DNA of 62,166 nt from SKLM01 sp964542755 (GTDB lineage Bacteria; Chloroflexota; Anaerolineae; B4-G1). The position numbers were made by a program, and so were the translations under genes. Numbering within the stretch: the first letter of the stretch is position 1; the number at the start of each line of letters is the position of its first letter. Location: contig CAZIWL010000011.1 in assembly GCA_964542755.1 (NCBI GenBank), positions 1 to 62,166 of the forward strand, in the 5' to 3' direction. The notes beneath the pieces were generated by a model. It had not been told where the DNA came from. It searched no databases and worked only from the letters and a program-made list of their open reading frames with translations. Shown here one piece after another: positions 17,438 to 25,450 of this stretch.

Positions 17438-18880
17438 CTAGGGCAGGGGCGGCACCTCGTCTACGATGACTGGTGCGTTGGCCCTCAACTCGTCCTCTCG
17501 CACGTCGTCCGCCGTCAAGAAGACGTCCGCATTCCCATGACATCCGTCACACGAGCTGTTCTGCGGGGTGACGCGCTGGATGTTATGCGGCGTGGCCAAC
17601 TTCCAGGTCGGCAATCGGTCGAACGTGTCCAGTAGATCCTCGCCGTAGTAGGCGAAGGAGTCGCGTGCCACAGGCACGTGGCGCAGCGGTACGTAGTCCC
17701 ATGGTCGGTCAGGTCCCTTGCGCGGATTCCGCCCGATCTTGAAGGCCATCTGCGAAGGCTCCACTTTGTAGAACGGCCGGCCATCCTCGGTCTCCTGCAC
17801 GTGACAACTGTAGCAGTTCTTGTACGCCACGGAGTGGCAGGCCTGACAGCTAAGCCTCGCCAGGTGGGTCTCGTCGTGCAGCCGGATATCGTCATCCGGC
17901 GAGACGGTGTGGCAGCCCTCCTGTGTGCATGAGGGGTTCGCGGGACCGTCGTAGCGGTGGTTGTAGTCGCCTGCGGTACCGTGCAACTCCTCCCCGTCGT
18001 GGCAGGCGAAACACGAGAACCCGCCCGGGTTGTAGTGGACGTCGGCCGGGTAGCGGCCGCCCTCCTCCCGATCATTCCGGCCCTTGTACTCGTCGTTGAC
18101 ACGGCTGCCGTGGCACCCGGTACACGTGTTGTTCATGGGCGGCTGCTTGCTGGGAACGTGACCGTCCAGCAGGCCGCCGTCGTTCGCCGCCGGTCGGCTG
18201 ATGTGGCACTGCCCACAGGACGCGTGACACTCGGTGCAGTGGAGCTCGTAGCCCTCCATCAGCTGGTCCCACTTTTCGCCGCTACTACGGGCCGCGAGGA
18301 CTGTCCTATACCCCTCCAGGTCCCAGTGGAGGCTGTCGACGTGCGCCTCGGAGATATCCGCGTGGCACAGCTGACAGGTCTCGGAGTTGGTGGGATGGGG
18401 ATCCGGCACGAGATCGTCGTGGGCGACCTCCATGTCCTCGGTGCCGCCCGTGCCGCCGTGACAGGCGATGCATCCGAAGCGGGCGTGATAGCTGGCGAGG
18501 AAGGACTCCTCGACGAAGACTTTCTTCCATGCCTCCAACGGAGGCAACTCTCCGCCTCACCCCTCGCCCTCGGAGAGCTTCTCCTCCTCCGCCGGCTCCT
18601 GAGCCAGATCCTTGACCGCCGCCTCATCCGTGTGGCACGCGATGCATTGGCCATCATCGAGTGCCGCAGTGTCAACGTCCTCAGCGGGCGCGGCCATCGG
18701 GAAACGAGAGGCGAGCTCGGCCTGTTGAACCTGGGCTCCATCATCGCTCGCGCCTCCGGCCCGCACAGCGGGCGTCGGTGGGGGTGGGTTGGGGGTCACC
18801 TCGGGCCGCGCGCGGCAACCAGCCACGGCAGCGGCGCCCAGGATGATGCCAAGTGTAAGCAGAAGGCTCATTCTTCTCAT
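17438..18880 (-). pseudogene. 11-heme c-type cytochrome lipoprotein interrupted by an in-frame TGA
   Basis: The frame starts with a lipoprotein signal (LLTLGIILGAAAVAGC) and one heme motif (CIACH), and stops at a TGA (18557-18559) after KLSEGEG. It then continues open in the same frame for more than 370 codons beginning GGELPPLEAWKKV. The second part holds ten more heme motifs: CIACH, CQLCH, CTECH, CGQCH, CTGCH, CFACH, CTQEGCH (CX4CH), CQACH, CYSCH and CDGCH. A TTG at 18547 could start the second part, but that product would lack a signal peptide and so could not receive heme. One base change (for example GGA to TGA) explains the break. Intact, it would be a lipid-anchored undecaheme cytochrome, the last gene of the NrfCD-rhodanese operon and probably its electron outlet or inlet. 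Confidence 0.75.
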
Positions 18881-18955
18881 AGGTTCTCCTCGAAACGGGA
18901 AAAGGTGGCCCGGGATAGGTGACTAAGGATACAGTCCACCCGTCCCCATGACCCG

Positions 18956-21877
18956 CTAGCTGCCCAGCTCATTGGGCTCCGTCTCAACCGGGTAACCGGC
19001 CGCGCCGGCGAACGGATCGGTGGCCAACACCTCGGCGTCGTCGGTCCAACCCATCATACCGAACTTGAGATTGGTGACGTCGTACCCGAGCAGACCCAGG
19101 GACGTCGCTGCCACCTGACCGGTGTGGCCGGTGTAGCAATAGCTGACGATGGGCGTGTCGGTCGGAAGCATCTGGAGATTCTCCATCATCGCAACCTGGC
19201 GCCACCCCACATTGTGAGCGCCCGGTACGTGGCCGACGTCATAGTGCTCGGCCGAACGGACGCTCACGATGAAGGGATCGTTTGCGGCGTCGCCGTCATT
19301 GAGGTTTTCATAGAGCACGTCGGCCGTCATCACCGGCTTCCAGTCCGCCAGGAAGGCCTCGGCGCGGGCGCGAGCAATGGCCGCAGCCTCGGTCTCACCC
19401 ATGTCCAGCGTGGGCAGGTCGTGGGTCTCCGTGAGTTCGTTGACGCCCGTCTCGACCGGATAGCCGGCCGCTCCCGCGAAGGGATCCGTGGCCAAGACCT
19501 CGGCATCGTCGGTCCAGCCCATCATCCCATACTTCAGGTTCGTGACGTCGTATCCGAGAACGTTGAGGATGGTCGCTGCCACCTGGCCCGTGTGGCCGGT
19601 GTAGCAGTAGGCCACGATCTGCCGGTCCCTGGGCAGTTTCGCCAGGTTCTCCGGATTGGCGATCTGACGCCAAGAGATGTTGTACGCCCCGGGGACGTGC
19701 CCCAGCTCGTAGTGCTCGCGAGAGCGCACGCTGAGGATGAAGGGGTCGTTCGACTCGTCCCCATCGTTCAGGTTCTCGTAGAGGGCGTCGGCCGTGAGGA
19801 CCGGCTTCCAGTCCGCCAGGCGGATCGTAATCTGCTCCGCCAGGAGCGTGAACTCATCGTCACTCCCGGCAGCCGCCACAGCCGCAAGCTCATTGACCTT
19901 GGTCTCGAGGGGATAGCCGGCCGGTCCCACGAACGGGTCGGTGGCCAGCACCTCGGCGTCGTCAGTCCAGCCCATCATCCCGAACTTCAAGTTCGTGACA
20001 TCGTAGCCGAAGAGACCCAGCACGGTGGCCGCCACCTGGCCCGTGTGGCCGGTGTAGCAGTAATCGACGATCGGCTGATCGGTGGGCAGGTAGGCCAGGT
20101 TCTCCATCGTCGCTACTTGCTTCCAGGGGACGTTGTGCGCCCCGGGGACGTGGCCCACGGCATAGTGCTCCGCCGAGCGGACGCTGAGGATGAAGGGATC
20201 GTTTGTCGCGTCACCGTCGTTCAGGTTCTCGAAGAGGGCCTCGGCCGTCATCACCGGCTTCCAGTCCGCCAGGAAGGCCTCGGCGCGGGCGCGAGCAATG
20301 GCCGCAGCCTCGGTCTCACCCATGTCCAGCGTGGGCAGGTCGTGGGTCTCCGTGAGTTCGTTGACGCCCGTCTCGACCGGATAGCCGGCCGCTCCCGCGA
20401 AGGGATCCGTGGCCAAGACCTCGGCATCGTCGGTCCAGCCCATCATCCCATACTTCAGGTTCGTGACGTCGTATCCGAGAACGTTGAGGATGGTCGCTGC
20501 CACCTGGCCCGTGTGGCCGGTGTAGCAGTAGGCCACGATCTGCCGGTCCCTGGGCAGTTTCGCCAGGTTCTCCGGATTGGCGATCTGACGCCAAGAGATG
20601 TTGTACGCCCCGGGGACGTGCCCCAGCTCGTAGTGCTCGCGAGAGCGCACGCTGAGGATGAAGGGGTCGTTTGTTTCGTCGCCGTCGTTCAGGTTCTCGT
20701 AGAGGGCATCGGCCGTGATGACCGGCTTCCAGTCCGCCAGGCGCGCTGTCACATGCTCAGAGAGAAGGGCAATCTCATCAACATCGGCTGCCTCGGTCGT
20801 CTGGGGTGTCGGGGAAGACTCCGGCGTCGGGGTCGCCTCAGGGAGGTGGCAGCTACTGCACTCTGTGGACAGATCGTATCCCACGAAATGACAACCCTCA
20901 CAGGCGACATCCTCGTGGTGCCGATACCCTTCCCACAGGGCAAGATGGTCGAACTCGTCCTCCTGGATGGCAGTCCACTCGCCGACGTCGACGTGGCAGG
21001 TCCCGCAATCGTCCCCGCCAAAATCGTGAGGCTTCGTGTGACAATCGCTGCACTCGAACCCAGAGATGTGGCGGAAGTCGGGTCGGAGGTGACACTCGAA
21101 GCAATCCAGCTCACCGTGCGCCCCCTGGAGCTCCATGGGGTGGACGGCCAACTGGACGGACGACCACGTCTGTGTGGAATCGTGGCACGTCTCACAGTCC
21201 ATCGCCTGGGAGACGTCGTGCGGCCCGACGTGGCACCCGGAGCACCTGTGTCTCTCAGGAGGCACGTTCTGTTCCTCGTGGCACTCGATACAATAGCTGG
21301 CGAGGAAATCATGAGTGCGTATCGGCTCCTCTCCGTGGGCCATGGGTCCGTGGCAGTTGCTGCAGGCACAGACCTCCTCGTCCTCGTGGACACCCCAGAG
21401 GATACGTTCGTGAGGGGTCTGAATGTTGTGCTCGGGAATCTGCGTTCGCAACTCGTGGTGGCAGGGCAGGCAGTAGGTATCGGCGTCCTGGTACGTACTG
21501 GGATTGGTAACCAGGTTCTCGTGAGCGCTGTCGACGTCCTGCGTCGCGGGGGTACCGCCGTGACATGTCACGCAGCCCAACCGTCCGTGGAGTGTCATCG
21601 TGCTGTCGGCTGCGACAAGCAAGTGGGGCAGGTCCGAAGGGCTGCCGCCAGCATCCGTCAGGCGTTCCTCACTCGCGTGGCATTCGATGCAGCTCTCTGA
21701 CTGAGACGCGGCATACGGGAGTGGGGTGGGGAACCCGGGCAGCTCCGTGCTCGACTCGACGACCGGCGTAATCGCCTGGACCGCCGGCTCCAACAGCAGC
21801 CCGAGGCCGACGACCACGACGACGAGGCTGAGCGCGATAGGGATGAGACTCCAACTCGGCCACCTGGATGGAAGCAT
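18956..21877 (-). CDS. Dodecaheme cytochrome c fused to four rhodanese domains
   Basis: A 973-residue exported protein. An N-terminal anchor or signal (LIPIALSLVVVVVGLGLLL) leads into a 280-residue region with twelve CXXCH motifs: CIECH, CVTCH, CLPCH, CSNCH, CIECH, CSGCH, CETCH, CFECH, CSDCH, CGTCH, CEGCH and CSSCH. After a Pro/Thr linker come four rhodanese domains (about residues 375-495, 529-655, 682-809 and 842-964). Each has the active loop YCYTGHTGQ with its catalytic cysteine (the first near Cys451) and a D/V-x-S-V-R-S-x-E-H-Y entry strand. Rhodanese cysteines carry persulfide sulfur. The fusion places sulfur carriers next to an electron wire outside the membrane. The ATG at 21877 has AAGGAGG, which overlaps the NrfD stop codon. 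Domains 1 and 3 are nearly identical through a recent duplication. Confidence 0.9.
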   Translation of the reverse strand: MLPSRWPSWSLIPIALSLVVVVVGLGLLLEPAVQAITPVVESSTELPGFPTPLPYAASQSESCIECHASEERLTDAGGSPSDLPHLLVAADSTMTLHGRLGCVTCHGGTPATQDVDSAHENLVTNPSTYQDADTYCLPCHHELRTQIPEHNIQTPHERILWGVHEDEEVCACSNCHGPMAHGEEPIRTHDFLASYCIECHEEQNVPPERHRCSGCHVGPHDVSQAMDCETCHDSTQTWSSVQLAVHPMELQGAHGELDCFECHLRPDFRHISGFECSDCHTKPHDFGGDDCGTCHVDVGEWTAIQEDEFDHLALWEGYRHHEDVACEGCHFVGYDLSTECSSCHLPEATPTPESSPTPQTTEAADVDEIALLSEHVTARLADWKPVITADALYENLNDGDETNDPFILSVRSREHYELGHVPGAYNISWRQIANPENLAKLPRDRQIVAYCYTGHTGQVAATILNVLGYDVTNLKYGMMGWTDDAEVLATDPFAGAAGYPVETGVNELTETHDLPTLDMGETEAAAIARARAEAFLADWKPVMTAEALFENLNDGDATNDPFILSVRSAEHYAVGHVPGAHNVPWKQVATMENLAYLPTDQPIVDYCYTGHTGQVAATVLGLFGYDVTNLKFGMMGWTDDAEVLATDPFVGPAGYPLETKVNELAAVAAAGSDDEFTLLAEQITIRLADWKPVLTADALYENLNDGDESNDPFILSVRSREHYELGHVPGAYNISWRQIANPENLAKLPRDRQIVAYCYTGHTGQVAATILNVLGYDVTNLKYGMMGWTDDAEVLATDPFAGAAGYPVETGVNELTETHDLPTLDMGETEAAAIARARAEAFLADWKPVMTADVLYENLNDGDAANDPFIVSVRSAEHYDVGHVPGAHNVGWRQVAMMENLQMLPTDTPIVSYCYTGHTGQVAATSLGLLGYDVTNLKFGMMGWTDDAEVLATDPFAGAAGYPVETEPNELGS
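19321..19750. repeat. Intragenic direct repeat, copy B (430 bp)
   Basis: Identical by eye over about 430 bases to 20242-20671, with an offset of exactly 921 bases. It covers rhodanese 3, the linker and the beginning of rhodanese 4. The flanks on both sides have diverged, which points to gene conversion or a partly homogenised tandem duplication. Confidence 0.85.
20242..20671. repeat. Intragenic direct repeat, copy A (430 bp)
   Basis: Partner of 19321-19750 with a period of 921 bases (one two-rhodanese unit). It covers rhodanese 1, the linker and the start of rhodanese 2. Recombination between the copies would delete or add exactly two rhodanese domains in frame, since 921 is divisible by three. 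Confidence 0.85.
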
Positions 21878-21887
21878 GTAGACCTCC

Positions 21888-22856
21888 TTAGAGGAAGGCG
21901 TGGACGGCGCTGACAATTACCAAGTAGCGGAGGAAGAGCCCGGACGCGATCAGGCTAATCCCGGAGACCAATCCGGTGACTGGCTGGTGACGACCTCGAC
22001 CGGCCGCGTAGACGTGGCCGATGAAGGGAATGATGAAACCCAGCACCATGATGAACACCCAGAAAACGATGCTGTGAGGACCGATGAGAATATCGCGAGC
22101 GCTCTGGGCCGCCGCCTCGCCCTCAAGAAAGGCATGGGCGAGCAACTGACCGAGGAGAACCGCCTCGCCGGTTATGAGCCCCAGATGGATGAAATGCTCA
22201 CGTCGGCCGCGCGGTGCCTGCCCGCGGCTAGAGATTGTGGCGGCGAGATCGATGGTAAGGGCCTCTCCGGTGGAGAGAGCGGAGATCAGGAAGAGCACGG
22301 GCAGTGTGGGTATGGGAAGAAAGGGGACGAGGGGCGTGGACCAGAAGGGGACAGCGTGGCCAACCTCGCTGATCAGTACCCCCGTGTAGGTGGCAACGGC
22401 CAGTGCCAGCACACCGCCCACAGCCGCTACGATCCGCTTGATGGGCCTTAGGCGCAGATTTCGCAGAAAGGCAGCCCGAGCGGTGAGGGCCGACCACGCG
22501 CCCGGATAGACGTGCATCAACTCCAGGAAGCCATAGAGAAAGGCGACGGGAATGAAGATGGTGAGTATCCAAACGCCCCAGGTCATGACGGAATCGGGGT
22601 GAGTATACATCAGCGGGATCCGCCAAGGCTCGCGAAGTCCAGCTCCCAGCTCGAAGATTAGAAGGAGGACGCCGGCTGCCACAAGGGGACCGGCGACCGT
22701 GGACCCTACCAGCGTGACGGGACAGACCTCTGGGCACGTGTCTCCTTCATACCGTCGGCCGCTCAACTCGAAGAGCGCCGCATAGGCCATCGCTCCGGCT
22801 CCAAGGCCGCCCAGGAAAAGGTAGATCGCGGCCAGCCAACCCCATTCAGCGTGCAT
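21888..22856 (-). CDS. NrfD/PsrC family quinol-interacting membrane subunit
   Basis: A 322-residue integral membrane protein with about nine hydrophobic segments, the usual size of NrfD/PsrC proteins. The opening WGWLAAIYLFLGGLGAGAMA is the classical N-terminal helix of this family, and a late GFIIPFIGHVYAAGR loop also fits. These subunits exchange electrons with the quinone pool for a partner Fe-S protein on the outer side of the membrane. The gene sits between the Tat Fe-S protein and the rhodanese cytochrome, with gaps of 27 and 10 bases, so all are one transcript. No molybdopterin subunit is encoded beside it, so its electrons most likely pass to or from multiheme cytochromes, as in NrfBCD-type modules. 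Confidence 0.9.
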   Translation of the reverse strand: MHAEWGWLAAIYLFLGGLGAGAMAYAALFELSGRRYEGDTCPEVCPVTLVGSTVAGPLVAAGVLLLIFELGAGLREPWRIPLMYTHPDSVMTWGVWILTIFIPVAFLYGFLELMHVYPGAWSALTARAAFLRNLRLRPIKRIVAAVGGVLALAVATYTGVLISEVGHAVPFWSTPLVPFLPIPTLPVLFLISALSTGEALTIDLAATISSRGQAPRGRREHFIHLGLITGEAVLLGQLLAHAFLEGEAAAQSARDILIGPHSIVFWVFIMVLGFIIPFIGHVYAAGRGRHQPVTGLVSGISLIASGLFLRYLVIVSAVHAFL

Positions 22857-22883
22857 CGTTCACCTCACCTCCAGTGTCCGCGC

Positions 22884-23597
22884 TTACGCCCCTCGTGTCG
22901 ATTGCTCCGCAGGGTCGTCGATGACGTATCTCAGTACGGCCGGCTGGGTGCCGAACTCGGGACGGAGCGGCCTGGCCCGGCCTGAGGCAACCAGTTGGCT
23001 CACCGTGCTGTCCGGATCATCCAGGCGGCCGAAGATGCGGGCACCCGGGATGCAGGCGTGGACGCACGCGGGCTCACCCCCCGCGAGCACCCAATCGAGA
23101 CAGAGCCAGCATTTGTCCGCCACCCCTCGCTCCTGGTCGAAGATACGAGCGTCGTACGGACAGGCGTACATACAGTACTTGCAGCCGACGCATAGCTTCT
23201 CATCGATAAGGACGACCCCGTCGTCGCGTACGTACGTCGCGTTCGTGGGGCACACGGTGGCGCACGGGGGGTCGGCACAGTGTTGGCACTGGACCATGAG
23301 GAACCAGCGGAGATGCTGGTCGCCCTTCACCCGGCCGTGGATGTAGCTGAGGTCCGATGGCAGATCGTTGCGCTCGTTGCAGGCCTTCACGCACGCCTGA
23401 CACCCGGTGCACTTGTTGGTGTCGATCACCAGCCCATAACGGGCTTCGACAACCTCCTTCTGCCGGTCGCCCCCAACTGGAGCCAGCCGGGCGTGGACGT
23501 CGGGGAGCTTCTTGACCTGCACGGCGAGGCTGGCCGACGCGCCGCCGGCCAGGGCCAGGCCCAGGAAGCGTCGTCGCGAAAAATCTGGGGTGCTCAT
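22884..23597 (-). CDS. Tat-exported four-cluster ferredoxin subunit (NrfC/PsrB type)
   Basis: A 237-residue Fe-S protein. The N-terminus SRRRFLGLALAGGASA is a Tat signal, so it folds with its clusters before export. Four cysteine groups follow: CTGCQACVKAC, CQHCADPPCATVC, CVGCKYCMYAC, and CWLCLDW with a late CVHAC. That is the DmsB/PsrB/NrfC arrangement for four [4Fe-4S] clusters. It would relay electrons between the NrfD-type membrane subunit encoded just downstream and the multiheme cytochromes. It is the first gene of the operon; GAGGAGG lies upstream of the ATG. No catalytic Mo subunit flanks it, since the neighbouring gene upstream is the divergent PadR-type regulator. Confidence 0.92.
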   Translation of the reverse strand: MSTPDFSRRRFLGLALAGGASASLAVQVKKLPDVHARLAPVGGDRQKEVVEARYGLVIDTNKCTGCQACVKACNERNDLPSDLSYIHGRVKGDQHLRWFLMVQCQHCADPPCATVCPTNATYVRDDGVVLIDEKLCVGCKYCMYACPYDARIFDQERGVADKCWLCLDWVLAGGEPACVHACIPGARIFGRLDDPDSTVSQLVASGRARPLRPEFGTQPAVLRYVIDDPAEQSTRGA

Positions 23598-23687
23598 GGT
23601 GCCTCCTCAGACAAGGAAGAGAGACGAATGCCTACCGACTGGTATAGTCAGGGCTGAATAGTACAGCGACTCGCAACCCGGTCGGAG

Positions 23688-23698
23688 TCTATCATAGA
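23688..23698. promoter_or_regulatory. Palindrome in the divergent control region (possible operator)
   Basis: TCTATCATAGA is a perfect 5-1-5 inverted repeat between the Fe-S/NrfD operon and the PadR-type regulator gene. Its location suits an operator for that regulator, but it is short and no second copy was seen. Confidence 0.3.
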
Positions 23699-23734
23699 TT
23701 CCTGAGGGTGTCAAACTCGGTCCTGACCATCCAG

Positions 23735-23762
23735 TTGTTCAGCCAGTCACCCGTGATATAAT
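23735..23762 (+). promoter_or_regulatory. Extended -10 promoter of the PadR-PATAN regulator
   Basis: TTGTTC (23735-23740), 16 bases, then TGaTATAAT with a perfect -10 at 23757-23762. The leader to the ATG at 23831 is about 60 bases. Confidence 0.65.
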
Positions 23763-23830
23763 GGGGCGGTGGAAAGAAGGGAGGCGTGCAGTCCTTCGAC
23801 CTCTGCCCCTGAGGGAGTCGACAGGCTGAT

Positions 23831-25303
23831 ATGCTAACAAACAACGATCTACTCGTACTGGGGATTCTCCTTGACCGCCCCATGCACGGCTATGAGCTCA
23901 GCCAACACGTCAAGGCTGAGGGCATACCGGTCTGGTTCGATATCAGCACGGCCGCCATCTACTACTCGCTCAACAAGCTCCGCCGCGAAGGACTCGTCTC
24001 CGAGACCCAGTCGGGCGCCCACGGCGAGAAGACGATCTACCGCACCACCGAGAAAGGAAGAGAGCAGTTCTTCGACAAGATGGAGGACGTGCTCGCCTCT
24101 GAGGAGCCGGTGCGGTTCGACTACGACCTGGGCATCTTGCTGTTGAACCGGCTCCCGCACGAGCGCGCGTTGGGGCTCCTGGAAGAGCGGATGGCCTTCC
24201 TTCGGGAGCGGCAGGCCACCCTCGATCAGCTTCTCGAGCGCGAGTCTTCCTCCGGGGAGGCCCTCAAAGCGGCCATTCTCGAGCACGCTGCGTCTTGCAC
24301 CCGGGTCGAGTCCCGGTGGCTCGGCAGCATCGTCCAGCACCTGCGGGGTGGGAGCGACGGACGGGACGGGTACGGAGGCCTTATGCGACTCTCCGGTGAC
24401 CTCCACGAGTTTCATCTTCCCAACCTCATCAAGCTGGTGGCATCGGGGAAGCACAGCGGGAGGCTTTCCGTCAGCGATGGTGCACATAAGCGGACCATCT
24501 CGTTTCGGGAGGGAGGGCCTGTCTGCGCAACCTCAGAAAGGCCCGAGGGGGAGGTGCAGGATCCAGATAGGGTGCTGAAGGACGTCTATGATCTCTTTCG
24601 CTGGCAGGAGGGCTCCTTCACGCTGGACCAGCGCATGAAACCTAGCGAGGGATGCACGGTGGTGACGATGAGCGCCTACGACCTTATCCTGGCCGGGGCC
24701 CGGTGGGTAGACAACTGGTCGACCATCCAGCAGGTGGTTCCATCCGCCGAGACCGTGTTCGAGCACCGCGACGGGCCGGTGGCGGCGTCCGCGCTGAACC
24801 TCGATGCACTGGAGGAGCAGGTCTTCAAGGCCCTCGACGGGCTGCGGGACGTCTCGGACGTGGCGAGGGCGTGTGGGATCACCGAGTTCGAGGCCAGCAA
24901 GACGCTCTATGGGCTGTGCACCGTGGGCCTGGTCCGCCCGGGGGACCGGGGAAAGATTCGGCTCCGCCGCGTGTTCAGGGAGTTCGCAGAACTCCTATGC
25001 CGCGCGACGATCCCGTATCGGGAGGCTCCTGACGACTATACTTGCGAGGAAAGCGTGAACGAGCGCTGCAGCGAGCTTCCGGTGCGGTTCGTGGCCAGTC
25101 GCATCGAGGATCAGACGGATCCGGCGCTGACCGCCGAGGAGTTGGCCGATATCTACCGGAGCTTCCTCCTGGCGCAGCGAGCCGTGGTGGAGGAGCGCTT
25201 CGGCCACGACGTCGCAGATGAGTTCCTACAGCAGGTACGCTCCCGTATCCACCCCAGCCTACGTACAGCCCTCGTCGAGCACGAGTTGATCAGCGCTGAC
25301 TGA
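23831..25303 (+). CDS. PadR-type regulator fused to a DUF4388/PATAN domain
   Basis: A 490-residue protein. Residues 1-85 are a PadR winged helix (LLVLGILLDRPMHGYELSQH, then AAIYYSLNKLRREGLVSE and a KTIYRTTEKGREQF wing), followed by the PadR C-terminal helical region to about residue 180. Residues 185-275 match DUF4388/PATAN (MRLSGDLHEFHLPNLIKLV, then SGRLSVSDG and GGPVCATSE). A second winged-helix-like part follows (VFKALDGLRDVSDVARACGI). PATAN domains occur in signalling proteins, so the fusion suggests a regulator with an added protein-interaction or sensing module. The gene diverges from the NrfCD-rhodanese operon and shares its control region, making that operon the likely target. ATG at 23831. 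Confidence 0.82.
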   Translation: MLTNNDLLVLGILLDRPMHGYELSQHVKAEGIPVWFDISTAAIYYSLNKLRREGLVSETQSGAHGEKTIYRTTEKGREQFFDKMEDVLASEEPVRFDYDLGILLLNRLPHERALGLLEERMAFLRERQATLDQLLERESSSGEALKAAILEHAASCTRVESRWLGSIVQHLRGGSDGRDGYGGLMRLSGDLHEFHLPNLIKLVASGKHSGRLSVSDGAHKRTISFREGGPVCATSERPEGEVQDPDRVLKDVYDLFRWQEGSFTLDQRMKPSEGCTVVTMSAYDLILAGARWVDNWSTIQQVVPSAETVFEHRDGPVAASALNLDALEEQVFKALDGLRDVSDVARACGITEFEASKTLYGLCTVGLVRPGDRGKIRLRRVFREFAELLCRATIPYREAPDDYTCEESVNERCSELPVRFVASRIEDQTDPALTAEELADIYRSFLLAQRAVVEERFGHDVADEFLQQVRSRIHPSLRTALVEHELISAD

Positions 25304-25450
25304 ACACGCCTCAGGGGCAGGCGCTGTGTGCTTGCAGCAGGTCTTCCCCTCGAGTGCGACCAAGGAAGAGGGGGCTTCCTCATGCCTGGCCGCTGCCCTC
25401 GCACCACCCCTATTCAGGATTGCATTAGCCCCTCGGCCGGCTGCTCGCAC

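Noticed and set aside
18557..18559. Selenocysteine at the in-frame TGA
   Set aside because: The site lies in a Gly/Glu linker, not at a catalytic or heme position, and no SECIS-like hairpin is evident just downstream. A mutation or sequence error is simpler.
19395..20594. Two identical 92-residue minus-strand frames (19395-19673 and 20316-20594)
   Set aside because: They are out-of-frame shadows of the duplicated rhodanese segment, useful only as a sign of the 921-base repeat.
19124..21700. 858-codon open frame antisense to the rhodanese cytochrome
   Set aside because: It is the exact antisense shadow of a gene with 12 heme motifs and four rhodanese domains, in GC-rich DNA where such shadows are common. 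No domain or start signal supports it.
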